Source: Muraenolepis orangiensis (taxonomy: Eukaryota; Chordata; Actinopteri; Gadiformes; Muraenolepididae). Taken from it: a stretch of 64,000 nucleotides of DNA. The position numbers and the translations under genes are program-made. A model generated the notes under the pieces. It worked only from the letters and a program-made list of their open reading frames with translations, had not been told where the DNA came from and ran no database searches. The stretch is taken from positions 23,735,038 to 23,799,037 of the forward strand of contig CM051019.1 in the NCBI GenBank assembly GCA_027704905.1, in the 5' to 3' direction. Positions within the stretch are counted from its first letter, which is position 1. Each line of letters begins with the position of its first letter. Of the stretch, positions 1-10,267 are shown one piece after another.

Positions 1-236
1 CCACCTGGTTGAGAGAGGAAAAAAAAAATTAAAATAAAAAATTAGAATAATTGTGTTTTTTTATTTTTTATTTTTTTGACCCCTAAAAATAAACTAAACA
101 TGTTTAAAATGAATAATAATTACTCATTTTATGTATGTTTGTGTTTAAAATGCACAATAACGTTAATATAGCAAATATAAATCATTGTTGTGCGTGCTAT
201 TCTCCCCCTCGTTTGTCATTGACGTCACTCTCATAG

Positions 237-306
237 AAATTTGGTACCTACCTCCAAACCTGGGCGCACTGCCGTGCGCCCAGGTTTGGAGGTAGGTACC
301 AAATTT
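237..306. repeat. 33-bp-arm perfect palindrome
   Basis: Arms at 237-269 and 274-306 are exact reverse complements, separated by a 4-base loop (tgcc). The right arm continues into a direct repeat (289-333 and 342-387). This can fold into a long hairpin. I see no coding frame or known element ends, so it could be a foldback MITE or a local inverted duplication. Confidence 0.9.
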
Positions 307-387
307 GATAGGCAATGTAGCCTATCAAGGGTCAAGGTTTTGAGGTAGGTACCAAATTTGATAGGCAAATGTAGCCTATCAAGGGTC
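289..387. repeat. Two-copy direct repeat, about 45 bp
   Basis: The segment beginning gaggtaggtaccaaatttg occurs at 289-333 and again at 342-387 with one inserted base. Each copy ends in a small inverted repeat (gataggc / gcctatc). It partly overlaps the right arm of the palindrome, so the two structures probably arose together. Confidence 0.85.
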
Positions 388-440
388 CTGAATACGATCT
401 CTGGGAGCGCATTTCATTGCGCCCGAACAAGGAAACCAGT

Positions 441-536
441 CACGCATGCGCGACTCAAATTGAGTGGCGCATGCGTGAGCAAATTGAGTGGCGCATGCGT
501 GAATGCGTGAGCAAAGAAAACCAGTCACGCATGCGC
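441..536. repeat. Short GCATGCG-rich repeat cluster
   Basis: The motif cgcatgcg or its complement recurs about five times, with repeated flanks (aattgagtggcgcatgcgtg twice, and accagtcacgcatgcgc twice). It lies just upstream of a possible 5' untranslated exon. A regulatory role cannot be shown from sequence. Confidence 0.6.
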
Positions 537-1040
537 AATTCATAGCCTAGTTGAACCTTATTTGTAAAGCCTGTACTGCTCTGCTCTCAGTTCGCGTCTT
601 GCTGTCTGAGGAAAGGTACGTTGTTGTTTGTTTTTGTCCCGATTATAGTTTTACATTTATTTTTATTGTGGACGATGTAAACGTAAAGTAAAGGGGATAA
701 GAAATGTTGGTCTTGCTGTATAAACATACAGCTTGTGTCATTTGTATGTAAACGGTGTGGATTGGGGTTTTGTAAGTTTATCGTGGACACGTGCTTCCCC
801 AATGCTAGCTACAGGGTCCTCCGTGTGTTTGTCTGCTAATATAGGCTGTGGTCGAATGTATTAAGCATTTGTATTCTATTTAATTAGTTAAATTCAGAAG
901 CATTTGTTAATGAGTCAGTTCTTGCTGCGTCTTGCTGTCTGAGGAGAGGAGATTGAGACCCGTGTGTGTGGGTGAGACCTCATGTTGCAAGTTTGTTCTT
1001 TTTTTGTTCTGTACAGGACACAGCCATTACACTAGCTACC

Positions 1041-1232
1041 ATGGAGAATTCTGTCAAATCCCTCAAAGCAACACCATTTGAAAGACGAACACTGCAAGAA
1101 AAACTCAGAGTGAAAGAGTTTGGACCTCATCTGCCTGACATCAGCATTCAGCAACCAGCAACAGACAGAGGAAGGCTATATATTCAGTCGTTTTCCAGAA
1201 CCTGGTTTGCTAAGTGGTTCTTGTATAGTTAG
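1041..1232 (+). pseudogene. TTF-type zinc-finger hAT-like protein, N-terminal fragment
   Basis: An open frame of 63 codons starts at a good Kozak ATG (gctaccATGGag), 25 bases after a strong splice acceptor (polypyrimidine then tgtacag at 1016). A candidate 5' exon with donor GTACGT ends near 615; part of its sequence (gcgtcttgctgtctgagga) recurs at about 927. The peptide contains FGPHLPDISIQ, TDRGRLYIQ and SFSRTWFAKW, a pattern I associate with the region just before the TTF-type zinc finger of fish hAT-derived proteins. The frame stops at TAG before the expected Cys residues. A poly(A) signal (aataaa) lies near 1507. The family assignment is from memory of the pattern. It may be a truncated transposon gene rather than a host gene. 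Confidence 0.35.
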
Positions 1233-1239
1233 TATAGCA

Positions 1240-2400
1240 TAGGTACATAGATTAAACTGTATATTGTATAGTAGTGTAGTGTACATAGGACCCAGTACCT
1301 TTTAATTTGTAAGCTTAACATTGTATTGCATTTTATCTCAGGACTTGTATCAGGTCTATTTTATTATCTTCTATTTTGTTCTAATTACTTTTGCACAATC
1401 GAATGTAAGACCATATTTAGGTATTATTTTTGATGGCACACTGGGTAGTCTTTCTAATATAAGACCATATTTTTTCTTATGTTTATTTTCTACTAGGCAC
1501 CATATAATAAATGTTCTTTCACCATAAGTTTCAAGTTTGTTTATTATTTGTCACAACAAAATACAGAATACTGATTGTGCTACATACAGTAAAAATAAAG
1601 TAAGTAAAAAAAGAAATTAAGCAGTAAGTAAAGGAATGTTCAGTCAATATACATATATACAATACAGAGTAGAATGAGTAACGGTGAGGTTTATATTATG
1701 TATAGTTTTTTATTTTTAATTAGCCCTCTCGGTCGTTTACATGGTGAAATGGCGCCACCGTCTGGGCAAATCCGGTATTGCACAGCAGATATGATTTAAA
1801 AAAATGTTTTACCCCTGCGCCCCTCCTACTTCGGATGTCACCGGCCGCCACTGGTGAGGACATATAATCAAAGTGTGTCACCAATGTTCCATTGGTGACA
1901 CACAGAGAGATCAATGCGCTCAGCCCAGTTTGGGAGGGATTGATCCCAGAGGAGGCTCAGCTCGTCGCTGCCTCCCTTCACGTCTTTCCCCTGTATTTGA
2001 ATAGGAAAATACACAAATTCAGCGATATTGACTATAAAAATGTTTGGAATCATACACAAATTACATTTCTATCACAGATCAGTGGACAAATATTTATTTA
2101 TTTGTTTATAATCATTATTAGTTTTTTTACATTTCATGATGACAGGGGAGGCACTGCCTCAAAGAGTGCAGAGTATACAGATTGACATGTAGATGTTACG
2201 GTTAACTCTTTGGTTTTGTGTTTTTTCTTTACAACGATCCCAACATCGATCGATAACGTCAACCCCCCCCCCAAAAAAAATATATAGAAAAGAAGTAACA
2301 TAACAAAGGGATACTTAACAAAGTAAAAAAGACAGTGTAAACACATAGCCTAAATAAATAAAAACAAAAACAAAATAAGATGAAACATAAAACAAGTGCA
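1240..2400. other. Non-coding, no element identified
   Basis: AT-rich sequence with a perfect 14-bp hairpin at 1873-1903 (arms gtgtgtcaccaatg / cattggtgacacac, loop ttc) and a short C run near 2263. The sequence around 1820-1855 (accggccgccactg) resembles a hAT terminus, but no partner end was found. No supported gene. Confidence 0.5.
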
Positions 2401-2509
2401 CTTCTTAGACATTGTGAAAACCAGGCTCATTATCAAGAATTTGAAAAAGAAACAGAACAAAGACCATTTACAAAAACATGATACTGTACCAATCCCACAC
2501 CATATTACT

Positions 2510-5500
2510 TCAGCTGAGGGGTAAGGACTGTAGGTTATCTACATATTCTATTAATGGGTGCCAATGTGTAAAACAATTATCAGAGGATCCTTGAATAACA
2601 AAATTTATTTTCTCTAATTTTAGAAAATACATAACGCCACTCAGCCATGATTTGGTTGAGGGGGAGGTTTTCCAGTGTAGGAGTATCCTCCGTCGGGCAA
2701 TCAGTGATGCAAAGGCTATAATGTTTGATTGTCTATTGGGCAAGACCACACCCTCCTCAGGAATCCCAAAAATGGCAATCTGAGGGCAAGGTAGAATAGT
2801 CCTCCCTAGTGCTTCAGTGATGATATTAAAGATGGATTTCCAGAACGTTCTCAGCTTAGGACAAGACCAAAACATATGAGATATGTTCCCTGGCCAATGG
2901 GAACAACTATTACAATTAACAGGTAAATTATGGTAGATATTAGATAATTCTGCTCTACTATAATGGATTCTATGAAGGACTTTAAACTGGATAAGACTAA
3001 GTCTAGCACATGAAGAGGATGAGTTAACTCTCCCCAACACCCGCTCCCACTAGTCATCGGAAAAGGTGACCCCTAGTTCGGTCTCCCAACTTGTCCTGAT
3101 TCTATTTATAGTTGTGTCCTCATGAGGGATAGCCTCGTACAAATATGAAATATGGCCCCTATCCATACTCGCTGAAGGGAGAAAACACCCAAAACCTGAG
3201 GGAGGGGGCAAATGTGGGAACACAGCAGAATAGGTTTTCACAAAGTGCAGAGCTTGGAAATATCTGAACCGATCAAAGCGTCGTAAATTATAGGTATCAC
3301 ACAGGTCTATAGGTCTCTATATATAAACCACGATGGTTGCTCAAACTCTGCTCTTTACTCCATTTAGCAAATCCAGAATCCAGTTTAGCAGGCACAAAAA
3401 GATGATTGTTACAAATGGGTGCCAACATGGAGAGTGAGGTCCATCCAAATGTCTTTCTTATTTGGGCCCAGATCTTTAGTGTTGAGACACCGATTGGGTT
3501 AGTACTATGTTCTGATGGATGGCATACTACTGCAGACTACAGCCGGGAGGGAGGACGACACACAAGAACTGGCTTCAAGAGAACACCAGCTACTATCTGA
3601 TTCGCTCAGCCAAAGAATCATTTTATGAAGGTTAGCAGCCCAATAATAGCGCCTCAAATGTGCTACAGCCAGACCTCCCTGCACTCTACTTCTTTGCAGT
3701 AATGATAATCTAATTCTTGGAGTTTTGCCCTCCCAAATAAATTAGGAAATTAACTTATCCAGTTTAAGAAAGAATGACTTGGGTAGAAACAGGGGGAGAC
3801 ATTGGAATAGGTACAAATATCTAAACAATATATTCATTTTGATGGATTGCACTCTACCATTGCTCTGGATCTGATACATAAAGCAGAAAATCCTCTGCGT
3901 AGAGAGAAGTCTTGTGTTCAGCACCCCCTCTCCTGACCCCAGTGAACAGAGCGTCACGGATAAGGCCTCAATGGCAACAGTGAAGAGCAGGGGTGACAAA
4001 GGGCCTCCCTGGTGAGTCCCTAGAACGGGAGATGTTGGTAGAGGCACAAGCTTGTGGGGAGGTGGAAAGCAAGCGTATCAAAGATAAAAGTTTTTTTCCA
4101 AATCCAAATTGCTCTAGTGTGGAGAACAGGTAGCTCCACTCCACCCTATCAAAAGCTTCCTCTGCATCAAGAGAAACCACTACTTCAGAATTTATTTGAG
4201 GGCTTGGCGAATTAATGATGCTTAACAGTTTACGAATATTAGTAGAAGAATGGTGGTTCTTTATAAAGCTTGTCTGGTCTTCAGCTATCACCGTGGGCAG
4301 TACAGTCTCTAGCCTACAAGCCAGCACCTTGGCCAATATTTTAACATCCACATTAAGAAGCGAAATAGGGCGATATGATGAACAGCTAGTGGGGTCTTTA
4401 TCCTTCTTAAGGAGTAGAGAAATGTGTGAGAGTGGGTGGTAGGATACCTCTCTCCAGTGAGTCCTCATCATCTCTAATAGCAGAGGGGCTAATTTGCCTG
4501 AGAATTTCTTTATAAATTCTACTGGATAGCCATCTGGGCCTGGAGATTTCTCACTTTGCATTTTCTGAACAGCAGCTGCAATCTCACTAAAGTTCAATGG
4601 CCTATCCAGATGGTGAGACTCGTCTGGGGAGATCTTGGGAATAGTATGGCGTAAAATAGTAACAAAAAAGTTCAGAGGTATAAAGTTTGGAGTACAATGA
4701 CATAAATGCATCGTTAATGTGTTTTGGATCTGTCGTTAGTGAACCTGAGTCATCTCAAATCTGCGGTATTAACTGTGAAGCTGCTCGACACTTTAACTGG
4801 TGGGCCAGGAGTCTCCCTGCTTTATCTCCATGCTCATAAAAGGTGCCCCGAGCCCTAAGTAGGAGCCGTTCTGCATCCCTGGTGGTCAAGAGACTGTATT
4901 CTGTCTGAATGCTAAGTCTATCCTTGTAGAGCTCTGGGAATGGAGTTTCAGCATAGCGGCAGTCAAGCTCTTTAATCAAAGCCACTAGCTCCTCTTGCCT
5001 TCTGCAACGCTTTTTATTAACATGAGCAGTGTATGAAATGATTGTGCCCCTGATGTTTGCCTTTGAGTCTCCCAGGTCAATCGCTTGAGATATGACACCA
5101 CAAAACTCAGCAGAAGACAGCAAACGAGGGTCCAGTCTCCAAGAACGGGGCTTCTTTCGGTTTAGATTTGAAAGAGAGCTAAAAAATGATGGGGGCATGA
5201 TCTGATATGGTTATACCGAGTATTTGGCTGACGTCAGAGAGGGTAATAGAGCTTTATCAAAAAAGAAATAGTCAATGCGTGTGTAAGAGTTATGAACATG
5301 GAAGAAAAATTAGAAGTTTTTCTGTGGGGTGAATAAACCTCCAAGGGTCAATGCAGCCAAACTGGTTCATAAAGGTGGACAATGTTTGAGACATCTTAGA
5401 AGGTACAGCAGCTCTAGTACTAGATCTATCAAGGTGAGGGTCTATGACACAGTTAATATCTCCTCCTAGTATCAGATGATGAGTATTCAAATTGGGAAGT

Positions 5501-5870
5501 GGAGAGAAGAGATTCTTCATAAAGCTAACATCATCTCAATTAGGTGCATACACACTTACAAGGACAACAGGGGTCTGATACAGTGAGCCAGTTACTATTA
5601 TGAAGCGACCATTAGGGTGTGAGATAGTCTTAGTGGGAATTAACTGCACTTTCTTTTAAGGTCAAATTTAGAATGAAAAGTCTGGCCAATCCATGGTCTA
5701 GAGAGCTTTCCGTGATCGCACGTTTCTTGGAGAAATATAATATTGCCTTTCAACTTCTTAATATGGGAAAATACCCTAGACCGTTTAACTGGTCCATTTA
5801 TCCCACCGACATTCCATGAAAGGAATCTGACTGTACCGCCTAAACCCATTGAAACACTTGCACTAGTCAT
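2510..5870 (-). pseudogene. L1-type LINE ORF2 (endonuclease-reverse transcriptase), degenerate
   Basis: This is the second ORF of a fish L1 retrotransposon, which in intact copies nicks target DNA and reverse transcribes the element RNA. Domains in order on the minus strand: AP endonuclease start (RFLSWNVGGINGPVKR) near 5830-5760; GGDINCV near 5440; linker at 4755-5198; reverse transcriptase at 3740-4711 (SEKSPGPDGYPVEF, YRPISLLNVDVKILAK, LDAEEAFDRVEW, GGPLSPLLF); then the C-terminal region with a CNSCSHWPGNISHMFWSCP zinc-knuckle-like motif at about 2850-2920, ending at the stop at 2510. The frame is broken into at least six pieces by stops and indels. The catalytic YADD box reads YAED at 3890-3901. 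ORF1 lies upstream at 8229-8311 and 10268-10619. It is dead. Confidence 0.92.
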
Positions 5871-6687
5871 TATGTGACCTTAGCGAGGTAGATGGTAGAA
5901 TGGTACAGTAGAAGTCGCAGAATGCATAATACTCCCACGGGCGGAATATACATTTTTTGCCAGCCTGGGCAACAGTGCCATTAGGTTCAGAAAAGTGCAC
6001 GTTAAAGTGTGAGCCAAAACACACAAAAAGACAAAAAAAAACAATAATAATATAGTAGACAACAAGAAACACACAAAAAACCCTCCCAGCCCTAAGATGA
6101 TCACCCTCCCTCCCCCCTCCCCGCACATCAAGCGCTCCCATCCCCAAACGATGGAAACGATTGTGCAGACTCCAACGGGAGCCATTCCCTTACCAGAAGT
6201 ACTTACCACTATGTAACCGGAGCTAACCAAAAAAAAGGGAAGCTCAGCATATTTGTATAAAGATACTGAAAATAGTGAAATAGTGAAGTAGCGAAGTCGG
6301 ATATGCTACACGCAAACAGACATATCTCACAGATGTAGAAATGAGTGCCAGCTTCTGCTTTCAATTTGAGACAACCTCAAAAACTAATGAAAGTAAAAAA
6401 ACACTACTATGGTCGAAAAGTAGGCTACACTGCCAAGCCCAATACACAATGAGCAGATACAGAAATAACATTTAAGAATATAACAGTATTTCCACCCAAA
6501 AAGATGGAGAATAACATCACGCCATCCTTTGCAATACAATCATATACAAATAAATAGCAGGCAGGTGTACTAGGAACTAGGATGATAATAGCCTACTGGT
6601 CACTGAAACAACTTATTAAGCTAAACTGGTCACTGTAGCCTACCCCAGATATAATCAGAACCATCTATTTCTAAACGTATTGATCTG
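5871..6687 (-). mobile_element. L1 inter-ORF sequence
   Basis: This lies between the ORF2 start and the Harbinger insertion, in the same L1 (its other half resumes at 8122). Open frames here are short and resemble nothing known. Assignment rests on continuity with ORF2 on one side and the ORF1 C-terminus on the other. Confidence 0.6.
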
Positions 6688-6959
6688 GGGTGGGTTTCCC
6701 GAAGCCTTCTTAACGCTACGTCGTTCGTAAGTTCCACCTTAAGCTGTACCTTAACGTCTCGCCGTGTTTCCCGAAACGTTCTTAGCTAAGTATACCTTCC
6801 GTAAGTGACACTTTCGTAAGGCAGGTCTGGACCTCTCTTAACTCTACCTTAGCGATGTTGTCAGCTCACTCCGCTAGTGGTCACCACTGTTCCGACCCGC
6901 AAGCCTCTGAAATCAGCTGTTGGCCTAGTTTAATTTCAATCTGTGAATCAATATGTAGT

Positions 6960-7193
6960 TCATAACGGTAATAATATACAACAAAAATACCACATTAATG
7001 GGAATGTTTTCATGCCGAAATTGTACATTACGGTGGATACATTTTGCACTTTATTGAACATGAAATCGCCTCTTAAACTCCTAAAACTCGAAAACAGTGC
7101 TTCACGATTCAGCGCCACCTCATCCAGCATGACCTCCATGTCCACATTGGTGACGCTGGCGGACCGCTTTTTGCGATGTTTTTGCCCTGACAT
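6960..7193 (-). pseudogene. Harbinger-associated Myb/SANT-like protein, N-terminal fragment
   Basis: A 77-residue frame starts with MSGQKHRKKRSASVTNVDME, followed by a helical stretch (VMLDEVALNREALFSSFRS). Autonomous Harbinger elements encode a second protein with a Myb/SANT-like DNA-binding domain related to NAIF1-type proteins; this start matches that pattern. The frame then runs into hydrophobic, unrelated sequence without the tryptophan-containing third helix, so only the beginning survives. The ATG lies inside the 8-bp duplication of the hAT inserted immediately upstream, so its original 5' leader has been displaced by 290 bp. Confidence 0.5.
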
Positions 7194-7475
7194 CAGTGGT
7201 GTAGCGGAGGCCCCCGCAGACCCCGCGGTGCGGGGGAGACCCGGAGTTTAGGAGGCCCCCACCCCCAGGGCCCCCCCCCTACCTGTTAAGTTGCTAGGCA
7301 CCACGGTTTGACTGGCCATCTGGCATACCTGCCGGCCCGGACCACCACCCTACCATCGGACTTCACGATCGCGTCAACCCCCCCCCCCCCCGTTGGACTT
7401 CATGATCGCGACAACCCCCCCCCGTTGGACTTCATGACCTGCGGGGGAGCCCCGAAATATTGCGCAACACCACTG
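7194..7475. mobile_element. Small non-autonomous hAT element nested in the Harbinger
   Basis: A 282-bp GC-rich element. The ends read CAGTGGTGTAGCGGAGG and, in complement, CAGTGGTGTTGCGCAAT. An exact 8-bp duplication cctgacat (7186-7193 and 7476-7483) is diagnostic of hAT. The interior has repeated ggacttcatgatcgcgacaa units and runs of C; a related unit occurs inside the hAT at 16146-17021. No coding frame. Confidence 0.88.
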
Positions 7476-8228
7476 CCTGACATATCTAATGTTACATATC
7501 AAATTTCTCATTTCTTGTTGGTGCGCTTTTATTGAAATTGTCAGCCAATCAGAGAGAATTGTGAACTACACCAGTTATGTGATGGGGCTGCTGGTTAATC
7601 AACCCTAATTGCAAAGTTATTTAAGGCACCATGACAATGATATAAAAAATATTTAAATCAACCTTTTCTTGCCAAATAAGGTGTACTGGTAGGTGGCGTA
7701 ATTTGTTGAGGTGGTGTAGCGGGAAGAGGCTTGATATCACAATCTGAGGTGGCGGGCTCGTGCCACCTGTAGGCAATCATTATATTTACGGTTTGATAAT
7801 TGAGTTTGTAAGTTTTAAATTCTATGAATATGTTCTCAGTCATGATAAATGCAATATTGTTTAGTATTCCTGCAGTGTTTTATTGACAAAGAACACCACA
7901 TCCTCTCATAACGCAGTGAAACAGTCGCTACCTGGAGTGAAAAGTCGATTCTCGAGTCATCGATTTCAGCACAACGTCGGACGTAAGAAGGTATACCTTA
8001 AGCAGCCTCCTAAGGGATAGTTCGGGGAACACACGTAGAACAGTAAACAACTTTAGTAAGGTATACCTTTCAAGTCTTCGTAACACGCTAAGAGACAACG
8101 TTATCAGGAAACCCACCCCTGGTCAATAAGAGATAGTTTAATGCAACATTCATGGCATAGGCTACCTGTCAAGAACTCACCAGGACCGTCAGAGCAGGAT
8201 AAGAAAAAGCAGGCAGTCCATGTATAAA

Positions 8229-8311
8229 TCAGACCCGTTTCAGATTTCTGACGAAGGTCTCAGCTTCTTTCGACGAAGTGAACTCTTGCTCCACGCCGTT
8301 GTAGGTGACGC
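8229..8311 (-). pseudogene. L1 ORF1 C-terminal remnant
   Basis: On the minus strand the frame reads LRVTYNGVEQEFTSSKEAE, then FVRNLKRV and a stop at 8229-8231. This is the conserved C-terminal domain of teleost L1 ORF1, the RNA-binding chaperone protein. Upstream it runs straight into a truncated LTR at 8312, so the middle of ORF1 is missing. It belongs with the N-terminal piece at 10268-10619. Confidence 0.82.
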
Positions 8312-8586
8312 GCAGGCGATGGGTACCAGACGGGAGAACTACGTCAATAGTTTAGTAACGACCTCACGCTGGGGTAAAGGAAAGACAACGTATATATACC
8401 CCAGGTGAGGTGATCAACAAATGACACGGGGGGAAATTGAGTCCAGGTGTGTGTGTGTGTGTGTGTGGCCAGCGCACGTGGCTAGGCCACGCCCCCTGCC
8501 AACCAACGCGATTGTTGACAGGAGTGTGTGCGCCACCAGCGCACGTGGCTAGGCCACGCCCCCTGCCAACCACCGTAACCGTGACA
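8312..8586 (-). mobile_element. Truncated 3' LTR of a Gypsy-like element
   Basis: Nearly identical to 9999-10267 of the 5' LTR. In minus-strand orientation it begins TGTCACGGTTACGG and is preceded by a purine-rich tract (gaggggggggtac, complement of 8587-8599), the usual plus-strand primer of Ty3/Gypsy elements. It contains the TATA-like tatatatacc and a tandem pair of the cacgtggctaggccacgccc unit. Its U5 end is missing: homology stops at 8312 at the junction with L1 ORF1. Confidence 0.85.
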
Positions 8587-8937
8587 GTACCCCCCCCTCA
8601 ACGGGCGCTTGCTGGCGTCCAACCCGGCTTGAAGGGGTGTTCCCGGTGGCAGTTGAGGGAAAAGAACAGATCCCGACTGTAGCGGCGCGGGGGCCAACCC
8701 CGCCCCTCTGGACCGTCTGCGTCCCAGTCGATGATCCGGGGGGGTGGAGGAGATTTGGTGGGCGGGTGGGGCCCGGGAAGAGAGCCACCCCGTCTGCCCA
8801 AGTCGGTGGGAGTCCCCTCTGGAGGTCTCCTCTGGACCCTCCTCCAGGGGTCTCCTCTAAGGGTCTCCTTCGGGACCTCCTCTGGAGTCTCCTCAGGGGT
8901 CTGCTCTGAACCCCCTCTGTAGTCGACAGCCGGGGAC

Positions 8938-9630
8938 CGCGTGACGTCGTCGGGCGGATACGGCGCGGCATCAGCAGACGGGGGCTGCGTGACGTCAGCA
9001 GACGGGGGCCGCTTGACGTCATCAGGCGGGTACGGCTTGACGTCATCAGGCGGGTACGGCGCGACGTCCTCAGGCGAGTGCGGAGCGACATCCTCCGCAC
9101 TCGCCTGAGGACGTCGCGCCGTACCCGCCTGATGACGTCAAGCCGTACCCGCCTGATGACGTCAAGCCGTACCCGCCTGATGACGTCAAGCGGCCCCCGT
9201 CTGCAGCCGGGGGCGGAGCGACGTCGTCAGCCGGGTGCGGAGCGACGTCGTCAGCCGGGTGCGGAGCGGCGTCGTCAGCCGGGTGCGGAGCGACGTCGTC
9301 AGCCGGGTGCGGAGCGACGTCGTCAGCCGGGTGCGGAGCGACGTCGTCAGCCGGGTGCGGAGCGACGTCGTCAGCCGGGTGCGGAGCGACGTCATCAGCC
9401 GGGTGCGGAGCGACGTCATCAGCCGGGTGCGGAGCGACGTCCTCAGGCGAGTGCGGAGCGACGTCCTCAGGCGAGTGCGGAGCGACGTCCTCAGGCGAGT
9501 GCGGAGCGACATCCTCAGGCGGGTGCGGAGCGACGTCCTCAGGCGGGTGCGGAGCGGCGTCGTCAGCCGGGTGCGGAGCGACGTCGTCAGCCGGGTGCGG
9601 AGCGACGTCGTCAGCCGGAAGCAGGGCGGC
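8938..9630. repeat. 24-bp minisatellite with internal inversion and CRE-like sites
   Basis: The unit is approximately gcgacgtcgtcagccgggtg plus cgga. Copies at 9214-9630 run in one direction; the segment 9094-9190 runs in the opposite direction, creating a perfect 74-bp inverted repeat (9011-9084 against 9094-9167, 9-base spacer). Six perfect TGACGTCA octamers (cAMP-response-element consensus) lie between about 8990 and 9190. The array is entirely inside the LTR element. Confidence 0.9.
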
Positions 9631-9780
9631 GTCCTCACGCCGGGGCAGCGCGGTCGGTGGAGGAAAACCGAAAGTCATTGGAACTTTCGGAGCGGCCAAC
9701 CACGCCCGAATATGCGCTATGTTAGCCTTTTCCTGGGCGACCCGGGTGATCCTCCACATGTCGCAGTTGCCGGGGTCCAT
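9070..9780 (-). CDS. Gag-like protein with expanded 8-residue repeat
   Basis: The frame starts at an ATG 17 bases inside the 5' LTR and begins MDPGNCDMWRITRVAQEKAN, then IAHIRAWLAAPKVP, a pattern I associate with the start of fish Gypsy gag proteins. From about residue 55 it becomes a tandem array of an 8-residue unit (PADDVAPH and variants PEDVAPHP), about 17 copies, encoded by a 24-bp minisatellite. Near residue 195 the array flips orientation and the frame encodes a different repeat (TSSGGYGL) before stopping. There is no zinc knuckle. Other frames through the array are also open because the unit contains no stop in them. Expression is unproven. Confidence 0.5.
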   Translation of the reverse strand: MDPGNCDMWRITRVAQEKANIAHIRAWLAAPKVPMTFGFPPPTALPRREDAALLPADDVAPHPADDVAPHPADDAAPHPPEDVAPHPPEDVAPHSPEDVAPHSPEDVAPHSPEDVAPHPADDVAPHPADDVAPHPADDVAPHPADDVAPHPADDVAPHPADDVAPHPADDAAPHPADDVAPHPADDVAPPPAADGGRLTSSGGYGLTSSGGYGLTSSGGYGATSSGECGGCRSALA

Positions 9781-9796
9781 GGTGGTGAGGTCGTTC

Positions 9797-10267
9797 TGTC
9801 ACGAGAGAGGGAGTGGGTTGGACCCCGAACGCAGACGCCGACAAGTGGAGAGTGATACGAACGGCTTTATTTGCACCAAACACACAAAGTCACAAGAGTG
9901 CCCAGGGAGGACGATCCGCGGAGTACCGGCGGGTAGTCCGGGACAGGGGAAGAAGTCTGTACCGGGGGTATCGGGTGCGGAGTACCGGCAGGTAGTTGGC
10001 AGGCGATGGGTACCAGACGGGAGAACTACGTGAATAGTTTAGTAACGACCTCACGCTGGGGTGAAGGAAAGTATATATACCCCAGGTGAGGTGATCAACA
10101 AATGACACGGGGGGAAATTGAGTCCAGGTGTGTGTGTGTGTGTGTGTGGCCAGCGCACGTGGCTAGGCAACGCCCCCTGCCAACCAACGTGATTGTTGAC
10201 AGGAGTGTGTGCGCCACCAGCGCACGTGGCTAGGCCACGCCCCCTGCCAACCACCGTAACCGTGACA
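9797..10267 (-). mobile_element. 5' LTR, 471 bp, Gypsy-like
   Basis: Plus-strand ends are TGTCACGAG and CCGTGACA. In the element's orientation (minus) it has a TATA-like tatatatac at about 10070 and an AATAAA signal (complement of 9866-9871). Relatives of this LTR family occur at 21938-22470 plus 27592-27666 (split) and 50243-50681. It inserted into L1 ORF1, whose N-terminal part resumes at 10268. Confidence 0.85.

Larger units (their letters stand above)
6688..8118. mobile_element. PIF/Harbinger DNA transposon inserted in the L1
   Basis: A 1431-bp element with imperfect terminal inverted repeats (GGGTGGGTTTCCCGAA left, GGGTGGGTTTCCTGAT right). It is flanked by a 3-bp CTG duplication at 6685-6687 and 8119-8121, a target type (CWG) typical of PIF/Harbinger. 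Subterminal regions share gtaccttaa / gtatacctt motifs. Inside is one Myb-like protein fragment and a nested 282-bp hAT element. No DDE transposase frame is visible, so this copy is non-autonomous. Confidence 0.8.
8587..9796 (-). mobile_element. Internal region of a non-autonomous Gypsy-like LTR element
   Basis: Only 1.2 kb separates the two LTRs. It carries a gag-like frame after the 5' LTR and a polypurine tract before the 3' LTR, but no protease, reverse transcriptase or integrase. The center is occupied by a 24-bp minisatellite. The element must have been mobilised in trans, or has lost its pol by deletion. Confidence 0.75.

Noticed and set aside
5863..6230. Overlapping minus-strand frames of 94-116 codons before L1 ORF2
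   Set aside because: They lie in the L1 inter-ORF region, overlap in two frames and show no ORF1 features; ORF1 is at 8229-10619.
9078..9855. Plus-strand frames of over 200 codons (repeats such as AERRRQPG and VRSDVVSR)
   Set aside because: Shadows of the 24-bp minisatellite; the minus-strand frame has a gag-like start and correct position after the 5' LTR, these do not.
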